From assembly GCA_022829145.1 (NCBI GenBank), contig CM040746.1:21301332-21365331 (forward strand): a DNA stretch of 64,000 bases, written 5' to 3'. The notes beneath the pieces are model-generated. The model searched no databases. It saw only the letters and a program-made list of their open reading frames with translations, and was not told the origin of the DNA. The DNA comes from Albula goreensis (taxonomy: Eukaryota > Chordata > Actinopteri > Albuliformes > Albulidae). Below, in pieces: positions 1-17,400 of the stretch (its first letter is position 1; the number at the start of each line of letters is the position of its first letter). The translations under genes were made by a program, and so were the position numbers.

Positions 1-3000
1 AAGAAGCTCTTGTGTGCAGTTTGTGTGAGTGTGGAGATTAAAATGAAAATGGAAAAAATATGGAAGAAAATATAATCTTTAAAATCACCTCATTTTGAGT
101 ACCAGTAAATGGCTTTTACGAGACTCATGTTGAAATGCTTGGTATGTCCACCCAAGCACTTTCCTTTAGTGAAAACCCTTAGGCCCTTGAGAAGTTGTTT
201 AATTGCAGTTGTGGGGAAGTTCAAAGTAATTTTCAGTTTTCTGAATATTTACTTGTGACAATGTAATATTTTGATGTGTGGCCATGTTTTTTTCCCTTGA
301 CATATACATGGGCTACTTGAGAGGAAGCTCTCTCTTTGCTGGAGAGTTGACCCTGTGCTTTTGTAAACCTTGCTTGCACCATTTCAGAAAGACTGTGATT
401 GAGTGTCAGCTTTGGAATGAGGGAGGAGGTGAAAGAACTGGGCCCAGAGAAGGTATGTAGGTTGACAGTTACTACTGTGTCTGCAGTATGTTCGCACAGG
501 ATGTTCCAGTAAACCTGCTTAATGTCACCCATCCTCTCGTAAATCTCTCCCCCAGTTAGCTTGTTGACAAATTTCCACCTCAGTTTCTGTCTGCGTTAGT
601 TGTAGAAAATGTATTTCCTGAATGGCTTGATTTATTAAAATGATCAGGCAAAGCTGTTCAGATCCCCCTCTGGGTTGTATCATGTCATATGTGTCGTATC
701 ATGTTAAAACACTTCTAAATGTATTGTGTCATCTAAAATGAGGCAGATGTGCTTCTGGAATTGCAGCCATTTGCACACTCTTTGAAGTTCTACTGTTGAC
801 AACACTGGTCTTTATTGATTTGTTTTGCAGAAATGTATTTGATGCACTCTCCCTTATCTTGCCTTCTTGAAGGCTGGTTAGTGATGGTGGTGAGGGCAGG
901 AGCTGCATTGCTCACTCAGGACTGGTATCACTCTCTCTCTGCTATGGTCTTTGGCTACTCCACTACGCTTCCTCTAGTTTCCCAAACAATGACCATATAT
1001 GGTCACCTCTTGAACAGAGGAGTTTCCATTATAGCAATTGTACCTCCCACCCCCACACTAAAGTCTGCCTTTACTAAAACATTGCCTGTGTTAACTGAGG
1101 GAGAAGTCCTAAGCCTTGCTTTTCAAAATCAAAGGAAGGGATGAGGAAGCAAGAAAAACCATCGCAAAAGCATTGTGGGTTGCAAAGTGAAACCAAAACC
1201 AATAATTCAGTGCTGATGTTGACTCTAATAGTCAGTATATCTTGGAAAATAAGAAAATGTCATTGGAAATAATATTTTTTTTACATTCAAATCTTTGTTT
1301 GGGAAATGTTTACTTAGTGGGAAGCATACACACTACTTTTTCAAAGTTAACGACTGACAATACCTATTAATGATTTCTAGTCCTGTACACTGTCTCCTCT
1401 GCATGAGAAAATAGTTGGGTGCTGGAAAACGTACTCATTGCACTTTATTGGCACATCCGTACAGAAATGTAGGATTTAAAATGTTTAAACCTGGAATTTT
1501 TGAGAATCAGTCAGCCTTATTCCAGTTTTGCCAGTCTGGGTTTATGTTAAATAGAACTGATTCATTTTGTGCTCAGTGTTGACTTTGTCCTCTTAGATTC
1601 ATCACAGACTATCAAGGGTTACACAAGCTTGATGGACGGAATGCCTGTAAAACTTGTGCAAATACCGGGATGGCAGGTCTCTTGTACTCATCCAGTGCTG
1701 GAGAGGGACAGAGAGAGGGAGCAGGGGAGACTGAGAGGGAGTGAGGGGTTAGTAGGATGAGAGAAAGAAAAGAGAGTGGAAGGACTGAAAGAGACAGGCA
1801 GAGGGAATGATATGGAGCCAGAGAGGCTGGAAGGGAGACAGAGGGCGTGAGGAGGCTGCTGATCACTGCAGTGAGTTACGGCCAGGGCCAAAGAGGCACT
1901 GCATCACTCTGACAACACAGTGTGCGCTGTTACCAATGGTCTCTCTTTCCCTTTATCCCTCTCAAGTCTCTGTGCCTCTCTCTCATATCATACCTCTGTC
2001 TTTCTGTCAGTATTTCTCTCAAATCTTTGTCTCTCCTTCCTTCCATGCCCTGTCTCATTCCATCTTTAACTTCCCTTTTGACTCTTTTCATCACCTTACC
2101 TCCCTTTCTTTCATCTTTTTCTTTCTGAATGTCATTCATGGACATCTCTGAGTTGTACTGCCATACTAAGTACAGCATTGGCTAAGTAGCCTTGCAGATT
2201 GGAAATGCCATTAGTAACAACAAAAAAGCGTTTATGTTGAGGAAGGTTAGAAATCACATAATTCTGTCTGCATCCTCTAATGTCACAGATTTTTTTTTTT
2301 TTTTTTTTTTGTCAATATATTTCACCCGAACTGAAAACAGGCTGTTAATGCTTAATTACAAACCTTGCTGAGGTTTTAGGCATTTGCATTATGCTCGTGT
2401 TTTATCTAGAGGAGAAGTGGAAGATGGGATGACTTGTGTGATATTGCCACTTCCCATTTCATCATATATTGACAGTTATAAAGATCTGTGTCTGGGCATG
2501 GTTGCAGACACTAGCACTCACCTCTGATACCATCCTCTTTGACTAGTTGCAAAAAAAGACAACTTTTTGCTACTTTGCCCTCTGCATGTGCTCTGACTGT
2601 GTCATTCAAACCCTTTTGTGAGTCCAATGGTAGCACACAACATTGCAGACCAGAAGACCTTACCTAACCTGGCTTTGGTTCTCTGTCCATAAAAGTTCTG
2701 ACTCAGTACAAGAATTTGGTTTCCTGCTGGGAGAGAGGGGCCAGAATTCTTCCTTAATGAGCTTGCCCTCTTATTGGCTTTAGTTCCATGTAATCGTCTC
2801 ACCTGGCCTTCTTCTTCCTTTGGACTATAATTAGGAGGGCAGTCTGGATGACCAGCCAGAGTCATGTGAGCCCAAACGTGGTCTGCTGCTCAGAATTGGG
2901 ACACAGATGAGGCTGGCAACACTACACTGGTCAGCAATGATCCCTGCTTCTTCTCTTGCCACACATCGTTTAACTGTATGAGCACTTGAATCTGTCTCAT

Positions 3001-3747
3001 CAAGGGTGCCCACCTTTTTTGGAATGATATTACGTTTTGCTTACACTTGACTCCAGCCCAGTATAGGAATTATAGAATAAATACACAGAATAGAATAAAT
3101 ATATTAGTAATTTTAGTAAAGTTGTGGAATTTTTCAAGAATTTTTGGGATTAGCAAGAATTTATTCATTTGTTTACAAAGCAAAGCCACCCTGCATATTT
3201 ATTTCTATGTTGTCCATGCATTTCAAGTGCGTAGACTTTAAGACTAAAGATAGAGGGCTCATATGAAAATGATTTGAAAGACCTTTTTTGGATATTTATT
3301 GAATGACTTCCAAATGGATAGAGTAAACAAATAAATAGGATAAAAAAATAGGACTTACGATATTTAAGGGAAAGCATTCAAATAAGGCACACTCAGCCAT
3401 TGTTTTTCATTCTGGTTCATTGTTTTTCATTTTCTTTTTACCTGGAAGTTTGGTCTCATCTGATAAGCATTCCTATTTTCTTGAGTTCCTGTCAGTTTGT
3501 GTGGAACCAATAAGGTGATCCTGTATGTGAACTGTATGCATGAATCACAAAGTATTTGGTATTTTATGACGGTGGGTTTAGTTGGATGGAGCATTTCACA
3601 CACCCTTGTGTCTGATTTGTTCTTGCATATTCCACTTGTCAGAAGTATCATTAGTGGATAAACACATGGGAGGTATTTAAAATCAAATATCATCTTGTTT
3701 TCCCCGCTCACTGTACCCCAGTTTTGAAGCCGCTGCAGAACCTATTA

Positions 3748-4000
3748 CAGGTTGAGCGTATGTCCGCCAGTGCTAATGGCTGTGTGCGTACGTTGTGACA
3801 GTCAGACGATATCCCGGCATTGTGTACATCTTTTACATGCTACATGTGTACTTCAACTTGCCATGCTATCATACGTCCGAGTTAACGTCCATTTCGAGAT
3901 ACAACTGGCTGGTTAGAATGGAACTCGGATGTATGTTGGGGCTGGGTGTATTTGCAAATATTACAAAATCCAAAAAAATCCAAAATCCGAGACAATGTAT
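3748..4000 (+). repeat. Dispersed DNA-transposon-like repeat, copy 1
   Basis: The part at about 3758-3921 matches, in reverse complement, 11195-11340 (shared landmarks include GTGTACTTC, the AATGGCTGTGTGCGTACG-like block and TTCGAGATACAA). The outer sequence has a GTTGAGC end and AAAATCC-rich repeats, reminiscent of pogo/Tigger-type nonautonomous elements. Family assignment is tentative. Confidence 0.65.
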
Positions 4001-4928
4001 GGTAAAAGTTTATCAAGCCTAGTCTGTACAGTGTTACTGTACTGTACTGTTTGTTCTCATAGCGTTATCTACAGGGGTTGTCAAAGAATGCTATATTTTG
4101 GGTTGTGCCGTTTATTTTTTATGATTAAGGCACAAGTGCAAAGTCTGAAGGGAAGAGATATAACAATTTATGCACATCTGTGCTGAAACATGGATGTAGA
4201 TAATGATCTTGTCTTTGAACATTTTGTTTGAGATCACCAGATAAACGAAAAATCAACAGAATAGGAATGGTTGGAATGGCCATGGACAAGGTCACTAATT
4301 TGATTAAATTATCTTGTTTGGAGCTTAGATAGCTCAGCAATCCTAATGGCATTTAAGGAGAAACCATTTTATGGTACCTAGACAGTTATGGAACAGGTCA
4401 GGAAAATATCTCTTGCATGTATTTATTACAGAAGAACCGGCTGAAAAATTTCAAACTCTGAGTAGCTGCTTGAGTAGGACTTGTGCGTGGAGGTAACTGA
4501 CCCCTTATGTATTAGCAAAGCACATCCCAGAAACTGGTTAGTGTAATGTCACGATGGAGATGATAGACAAGAGAGGCTACATTTTTTTGACGCAATATGT
4601 TGTCAGTGGCTACTTATTTCTCATCTTCTGATTAACTACTCCAGCAGGAAATCAGTGTAGATGGCATGGACTGGGAAGTCCATTTTGCTGCTGGGTCACC
4701 CTTTCCTTCAGTCAACGATAAGATAAGAAACATCTTCCCATGAGGCAATTGGCTCATGTGTTGTCATGGTGACTGTCTGTACCCCTGATCTCATGTTATA
4801 CTCTACAGAGCAGTCACACATAGCCAAGGTCACAGGAACAGTGATTTTAATTAACCGGGGCAAACATGGTTTTCTTTGTGTGTACGTGTATGTGTGCCTT
4901 TATGTATATGTGTTTGTTTGTTTGTTTT

Positions 4929-4964
4929 GTGTGTGTGTGTGTGTGTGCGCGTGCGCACGTGTGT
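4929..4964 (+). repeat. (GT)n with GC-rich alternating tail
   Basis: Thirty-six bases of strict purine-pyrimidine alternation, GT units followed by a GCGCGTGCGCACGTGTGT segment. Confidence 0.95.
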
Positions 4965-6576
4965 TTTTGAGCTTGTGCATACGTGTTGAATGAATGTGTA
5001 TGTATGTATTGTCGTGTTATTTGGTAGCCTCGTGGAGGTGGGGGTGGTCTGATCTTTCCAAAGTGTAACACAATATAGTAGTGCCTGGAGAAGCCACTTT
5101 CTCAGCTGTCTGGTTGATGTACACCCTCACTGGTCCTTTCTAGTCAGGTGATCAGCCCAGCCATGGAAACATGTCACCAATGGACTGTTGTGGGAGGTGG
5201 GAGGCAGGGGGCATTGGGAGGGGGGCTACTGAAATTCCACGGACCAGCCTCCTTATATTTCCTCCCCTGATATATAACGGGAAGCCAGGGACAAAATGGC
5301 CTCATTGGTTTTTCCTCAGTTTGCAGACCCGTCATTCTTGTACCAGAACATTAACTTGAGCTTTTTTAGGAGAGTGACAACAAACGACATTCCTGCGTAG
5401 GAAAGTGGCCAAAGTTTGTGCTGTAAGGTGAAGTTGATTTTATGACATGTGGAAGTATTTACATGCTATGACAGTCCCTCAGCTGCATGCTTCTGCCTCA
5501 CTGAAAGACAGCAGGATCCTTTCCATTTTTTAATCTTGTTTTATGTCTAGGACCAGGCCATGCAGGCTGTAGGATTCCCTTAGCTTTAACAGAAAGTCAA
5601 GATGTGGGAAAATGAGCAACTGGTTTATCTAGCTCAGCAATTGAGTCTTCTTGATGATGGGCAGGATGTGCTTCATCGGTATCAAACAGGCCTGTTGATA
5701 GATGGTGCTCTGTCAGTGGGGAAAAAAGCCTTTAAAGGTCTGCCACAGTCTCATTTGTTTACCTGCCTCCAACAGAGTTTGCTATTTTGACTCAATTGTT
5801 TTCACTGAGCTTGCAGAGAGGAATCGGTGCCTAAATATAGTATTTGAATTTTATCCAGAAATTAAATGTGAAGTGAGCCAAATGAAGGCTAATGGCTTTA
5901 AATTGCAGGCAGTAAACTGTTTACCTGTCCTGGACTGAGAAGTTGCACACAGAAAGCCCTCTCAATGTTTTACTATTACACATTATACAGGGAACATTTT
6001 TGTCGTCACAGCATTTATTGAGTGTAGCACAAAGTGTGTTCCCCCTGTTGGCTAAACTAAGCCCTGATATTTACCCTGTTAAACAGAAGTGCTCCTCTGG
6101 CCCAAGCATTCAGTCTGTTTTTATTGTCATTACAAACACAGATGAATGCCTGGGTATATTAAAATGAAAAGTGGGGAGGGTTTTCTCTGACACAGAAACC
6201 GTATACGGCAGTGTGCCATCTGGCTGGAATCTAAACAGACCCATATTTGGCACACATTATGTAGTTCAGCCCGTTCTGTCAAAAGACTTTGGCCTCTTTA
6301 TTCTCTAAAAATCTTTTATTTATGTGTCAGGGATTGCCTCATCATAACAATTAAGTATATTTCGTATTGTCATCCATAAGTTTAACTTCCCTTTGTTGTT
6401 TTATTTGGACTCTGAAGTCAATTCATAAACTATAATTTGGTTTTAGAACAACTGTCTTATTGACACTGGTATTGTTCTTTTTTCAAAGCAAAGTGTTTTC
6501 CTTGTTTTAACCTCATTAGAGTTGGAGGTGTAACAGTGTCTCTACCCTGTGTCTGTCTGTTTCTCTCTTCTTGCAG

Positions 6577-11882
<5,306 letters not shown>

Positions 11883-12523
11883 AGAGCAGAGGAGGGGAAT
11901 CGATGTGTGGATGAATGGGACTCCAGTGGTCATCTTCGCAGAGCAACAAGAGACCTGAGGCAACTTGTGTGATTTTCAGAGAAACCCCTCCACCCCTTTT
12001 TTTTCCCCCCTTGACTCATCACTGTCCGTCACTCACTGCTTTTCAGCGTGCTGCTGCCCTGCCACCCCCCAGCACCCCGTCCCATCCCACCTGCGTGAGC
12101 CTACGCTTGTTTATACAGGAAATGTGTAAATGCACCAAGCAGTCATTCTATTTTCATATCGGAGTGTTTTCAGTCTTGCTTTTTGCTTGAGACAGAATGG
12201 CACATGGCACAGTTACCAGCCTATTTGTTTACTTTTTTGTTTCTCCCTGCCCCCAATGTACAAAACAGGTAATAGCAAGCTGCTGGGTTTTCAATAACTT
12301 GGGGAATAAACTGTGTGGAATTACTTTTTGACTATTGCATTTCCTATTGAATTGCCTTCAGTTATCAAAGTATCTTTCTATGAACTGTTGCCATAAATCT
12401 GATCTCTGTGTTGCACTTTAAAATGGCAGTCTTTTTTTGCAAAATTTGCAATATCTGTATGTAGTTAGTCATTGACTTGTGTTGTGAGGGTAGTATGACT
12501 TAAGGGGTCAGTAATTCAATAAA
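11883..12523 (+). other. ppp1cb: ppp1cb 3' UTR (extent inferred)
   Basis: The sequence follows the TGA directly with no further open frame in phase. AATAAA hexamers occur at 12305-12310, 12518-12523 and 12632-12637. Any of them could serve for polyadenylation, so the end given is a guess. The next gene on the other strand has its stop codon at 14424, so the two genes are tail-to-tail and their 3' UTRs could approach or overlap. Confidence 0.5.
12305..12310 (+). terminator. Candidate poly(A) signal of ppp1cb
   Basis: Canonical AATAAA about 420 bases after the stop codon. A GT/T-rich stretch follows at about 12311-12335, as expected downstream of a cleavage site. Two further hexamers downstream are alternatives. 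Confidence 0.45.
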
Positions 12524-14423
12524 AAAAAATTAAACTAGTACATGACAAAATGAGGACAAACTGATATGGAAGGAGTCATTTACTGTAAATTGTACAACAA
12601 CCACCCTTTGAACTCACAGTTAATGTAGCTCAATAAATGTAAACTTTCATTCAAAAACCTAACATTTCAAGTAATACTGTCAATGTTTCAATACAAATCA
12701 CTGTGGGTATTCTGTAGAATGTAATATACACAGCAGCGACACCACATTTCCCTTATTGGTGCAACATCAAAACTCAACACAACAAGGCTGGAAAACAGAC
12801 ATTTAAATTACAAATATATGTCCAAAGATGCATTATGAATCCTGGGTTTTGTGCCATCAACACAACAATATTACACAATTAGTACATCTACATTCTGACA
12901 GAGAAAGCCCCCTAACAGAGACAGACACACATGCATCACTAATTTTAAAATGGTAGACCACTTGTATCACTTGAAAATGTTAGTAAACTTCTGAATTCAC
13001 AGTATGCATTTAATATAGCACATTGAAAATTATACAGAATAATGGCATTTGGAGAATCAAGATTCTGGCTTCACTGTACATTGCATTATTTTATGAATTC
13101 TTCACATCCTTATCAAGGATTATTTGCTAAGCTTCCTAGCTAAGATTGACCATGTTATCTATTGATACAGCAGGAGTTCAGTAAAATAAGAGTACAACAA
13201 CAGTGCTCCATTCATGTTTTTGAATGCTAGATTTCTGGGCTCTAGTTAAATTCCCAACCTAGGATCTAATGTCAAGCCAGCTCATGTGCACACTGCCAGA
13301 GCATCATTTCAACATTTCTACCTGAGCTGGGCTGCAGTAGAGAAAGACTATGCTGAGAGTTCAATCCCAAACATTTGTTGCAACTTTAATTAAATAAAAT
13401 CTAAATAAATATGAAGTAGCATTTTCCTAAAAATGTGAAACTTGCATCTCACAATTACTTAAGTTCGAACCTGTCAATCAACAAACCTTAGATGTGTTCC
13501 CTATGGAGTGGATTAGAGGCACACTGCAAACCAGGCTGTTGCTTCTTATTTATACCAGTAGTCAGAAGAATTACTCACCATGTACAGAAACATACTTGAA
13601 ATAATACTAAACTGAGCAACATACTGAATTTTGCAAATAAGAAATCAGTCAAAATGACCATTTCTCCTTATGTGAATTCATCTAGGAGGCTCAGTGAAAT
13701 GAGCATGGGGTTTAAATACCAGTGAATCTGTACAGAAATGTTGGGGAAAAAAAAAAAAAAAAAAAGTCATACACAGAGAAGCACCTCTGACTTGCACAAA
13801 GCCTTTCAGAAATTAGTTTAGGCAAAAATTTTGTAGGTATGTGATAACAGGATAACAAGGTTATTACTATATTGCCAATCTGAAGCTGCATTAAGAGGGA
13901 ATTAAGTTGAGTTTTCCCATACTGTCTCCTGACTAAAATCTAAAGTCTCTGAAAGAGGTTTAAAATTTTTTTTTTTTTTGTGTAGGCAGAATATATGACC
14001 ATTTATGAGGATGCAAAACAAATGACCAGAGCAACAGATCAAACAAAATCCAGGTCACAGTCACTTGACATTGGAGAAACAAGTAAATCTTAAATATGAC
14101 ATGGTAAAAAAAATCATCATGCACAGACAATAATGTATGTTCCCTGCAGTGCAACAGTAGGTAAAAGACCTCTGGTCTGTAACCAATATGTGACATAAAC
14201 ACCATCTATACTGATTGCAGTGTAAAGCTTTCCAGTACCATTGTGTACCTTCATATAAATGTGCAAGACTGGATCCATGTTGTAAGTACAAAGTAGCAGA
14301 CTCTGTCCGGGTTGTAAGCAGCGTACTTAGTGATGCTAAGTTTTAAAATGAAATGTGAATCAAATGTTTTCCTCGCCTGTTGGAGGAAACATGGGCGATG
14401 ATGTTAACGGATTGGCAGCCCCT
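12524..14423. other. Convergent 3' flank between ppp1cb and slc29a2
   Basis: No coding exon is visible here. The stretch probably holds the 3' UTR of the minus-strand transporter. No clear AATAAA on the minus strand was found; the ATTAAA variant occurs opposite about 13007 and 13384. It also contains an A run at 13747-13765 and a T run near 13968-13979. Its base composition is AT-rich and otherwise featureless to me. Confidence 0.5.
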
Positions 14424-17400
14424 CTACACCAAGGCCCTCAGTGGGAAGGACAGGCCGGCTCCAAGGGACAGGCCCAGGGACAGAAAGAAGGTCATGAGGG
14501 CACCTGCTGTCTCTGCATCTTTGGGCTCCACCAGCCTGAAAAGCAGCAGGTATGAGAAAAACATGATTTATTGAAAATATTATCATGACCATGTCTTTCA
14601 CATTGTCTCATGTCGCTTGGAAGCATACAGCAAGACACTCTGTCTCAAATATTTGGCAACATGGAAATACCACTGCATTATGTGGAGTGGGAGGCCAGGA
14701 TCTGGCTCATCCATCAGAGATGAAAGCCTTTTATTGCTAGCAAGGAATATAAACTAGCAAAACTATGCAAAGAATGAATAGAGGAGGTCATCAGATGAAA
14801 ATGGATACATAAAACATGTATACGGAGCTACTGTCAGCAAATTTAAGCTTTGAAGAAGTGAAATGAAATAAGTATTTCTTGGGGCTTAAACATCTGATAA
14901 GGATGGAGCATTAATCTCATTTACATTTGTCCATAAAGCATTTTTCTACCTACATGATATAGGGAAGGACACAAAGGAGGTTTTATGAAACAGACATGGC
15001 AAGCAGTGGGTCTTGAATTTCTGTGTCTGACATTACCAGCAACATTTCCATTTTTATAAATATAACCAAACAAACCACTTGTAGCTTGCCTGTTAGACTT
15101 CACAATCACCCCAATATGCCATTTCAGCACCCTTCCCTTTAAGTGTGCTCAGAAGTGTTTCAGGGAGGGAGTGTGTCTGTGGGGTGGCTGGCAGGTGTCT
15201 GTGTGGGCAGGCTCAGACTCACAGTGGTGCATAGGACATAGTCAGACAGACGAAATATCCGCTGGTGAAGGAGAACAGAGTCATGATGACGGCAAAAGCA
15301 GCATCGTGGGTGAACACCACTGGTAGGTAGGAACGATACTGCACATTGCACAGCATGAACAGGGGGATGAATATCAAACGCGCAACCACCAGGATCGGGA
15401 ACAGAACACTGTCCTTAGAGGGCTGTAAAGGAGATGGAGGACACAGCCGAGGTCATTTTATGCGAGGATGAGCCCATCCAATTGTTTGCTGTGCCAAAAA
15501 ATTGGCCAACTTGGCTGATGAAATTCAGACATTCTCATACTGCAGCCTTTGAACAGACCAGAATACCAAAATGCACATTGTAGTTTCATTAAACCACATT
15601 TTTTCCATGAATGTGTAATGCTGTACCAAATTTGCTTCCTGGTGTTACACAAAGAATTACTGATGAAAAGTGAGAAGACACAGGGGTCAATGAAACTAGT
15701 TGGAAAATGAATATACCCTCAAAGCTACTGCTGTAACATATGCAAGAACTCGCATCATGTAATGTAGCTATTATTTTACAAGGAAATCAGAAAATTCTTT
15801 TACTGCTAAAATACTCTAACATGCGAGTTGTTGGACTTGAATCATTGTGTAACCCCAAATATGCTCTTGAAAAACATACATATGAGTGGGCCTTTAACTG
15901 TAGCCCTCTTGCCACAGAGGTGCATTTCAAATTAATAGAAGGAATTCTGAGAACTAAACTACAAACTATACCAATACATAAAGTTTTTTACTAAATGAGC
16001 TGGACCTAAATCATGCCTAAAGGTGATACTTACCCACTGAACAACAGATGTGACGGTTCTGCTAAGCCAGTCCATGATATTGAAGTTTAGGAAACAGCAG
16101 ACAGGGATGAAGTACAGCTCTGGGCATCAGGAGAGAGAGGTGGATGAGAAATAGTGAGGAAGTATGAGGGAAAGATGGCGCAGGGGAGCACATAATGGAG
16201 AGAGGGAAAGCCATCCACACCATTCAGCTACAGCCAAGCAAGGCTGGCATGTCATTAATAGCTGGCACTACTCCACAGAGGAGTGCCCATTCATAAAAGT
16301 ATTTGCTCAGGGCCATTACAGGTGGGCATTAAAATGTGTGTAACTGTGGATCAACATACCCCACCTCCCACTGAACTTAGACTTGACATCCACTGTGACT
16401 GCAGGGAAGACTGACAGAGTAACGATGAACACAAACGTTATGCAAAATGCCATGACCCAAATCTGGAGAGAGGGGAAGGAAGACATATCATATGATGGGT
16501 ACAGGTAGGAAAAGCCGATTCTGATGCTTATTCTGTTGTCTCTGCTTGTTAGGCAAAATAAAATACTAAAGAAATAGTTACAAATAATCTGCATAACGTG
16601 CTGGAATGTCACCAGGAGAAGAAACAATTGCAATAGTTTCAATTGACTAATGTGAAAAAATAATATTAATCTGTAATTTAGTGGTTGCTGTTAATAAATC
16701 TAATTAGCAATTTACATTTTCTTTAAGTTGTTAAAACAGTGTCATATGAAAGTAGCAGTAAGTGCTAAGTAAGCTAAGATTTAAAAAGTACCCCAGTGTA
16801 TGCTAAACAGACAGTATGTGAAAATGAAATACTCATGCCTATGTAAAAAGATAACTTCCCTAAAAAATTTGTAGCCATGTAAAAGTGAATTATACACATT
16901 AATTCATATGTACATTTTGTTTCACATTTGAAAACAGAACCCCTCCCCCCCATATAGAGAACAGTGAAACCATTTTCATGCTCAGGTTTTCATGTCCATC
17001 TTAATTGTGATGTTTACTTGCTTAAAAAAGGTCTCAACTAGCAGAACATGCTGACAGTGGGGGTAAGCAAGGGAGGCAAGTACAGAACCCTAACTGTGCT
17101 CCTCAATCCCAGTTTTATCACTGATCTTACAAAACAGGAGGAGGAGCTGGGAACAACAAAAGCTAGAGTGTGGATCTAGTATGGCCCCTGAAAACAGCAT
17201 TACCTTCTTGAACACATGTATGACAGAGGACTTCTTAGCTGGGACCTGCTGCTCCATGTCAACCTGCCCCCGAGGGAGGAGGGCCTGTCTCTCACTGTCA
17301 GTGGTGCTGGGGCTGAAGTGGTCTGCTGGGCCAATACTGTTGGATGATGAGTATTTGCTGTAGCCATTGAGGTTGGAATGCTTCAATAGGGCTGTTTCTG

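Larger units (their letters stand above)
1..6576 (+). other. ppp1cb: ppp1cb intron 1 (3' part)
   Basis: The first coding exon of the phosphatase gene (17 residues plus one base in this family) is not found here, so this stretch is read as the 3' part of intron 1. It ends at a pyrimidine-rich acceptor at 6557-6576. I see no exon-like reading frame with family similarity in it. It contains a 21-base T run (2290-2310), a purine-rich then pyrimidine-rich domain (about 1690-2140), a dispersed-repeat copy (3748-4000) and an alternating purine-pyrimidine tract (4929-4964). The rest is unremarkable intronic DNA. Confidence 0.75.

Noticed and set aside
815-1144. 109-codon open frame in ppp1cb intron 1
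   Set aside because: No family resemblance, no repeat signature and no splice context; expected by chance at this length.
4251-4290. GGAATGGTTGGAATGGCCATGG resembling a transposase or satellite motif
   Set aside because: Two short similar words only, no array and no coding continuation.
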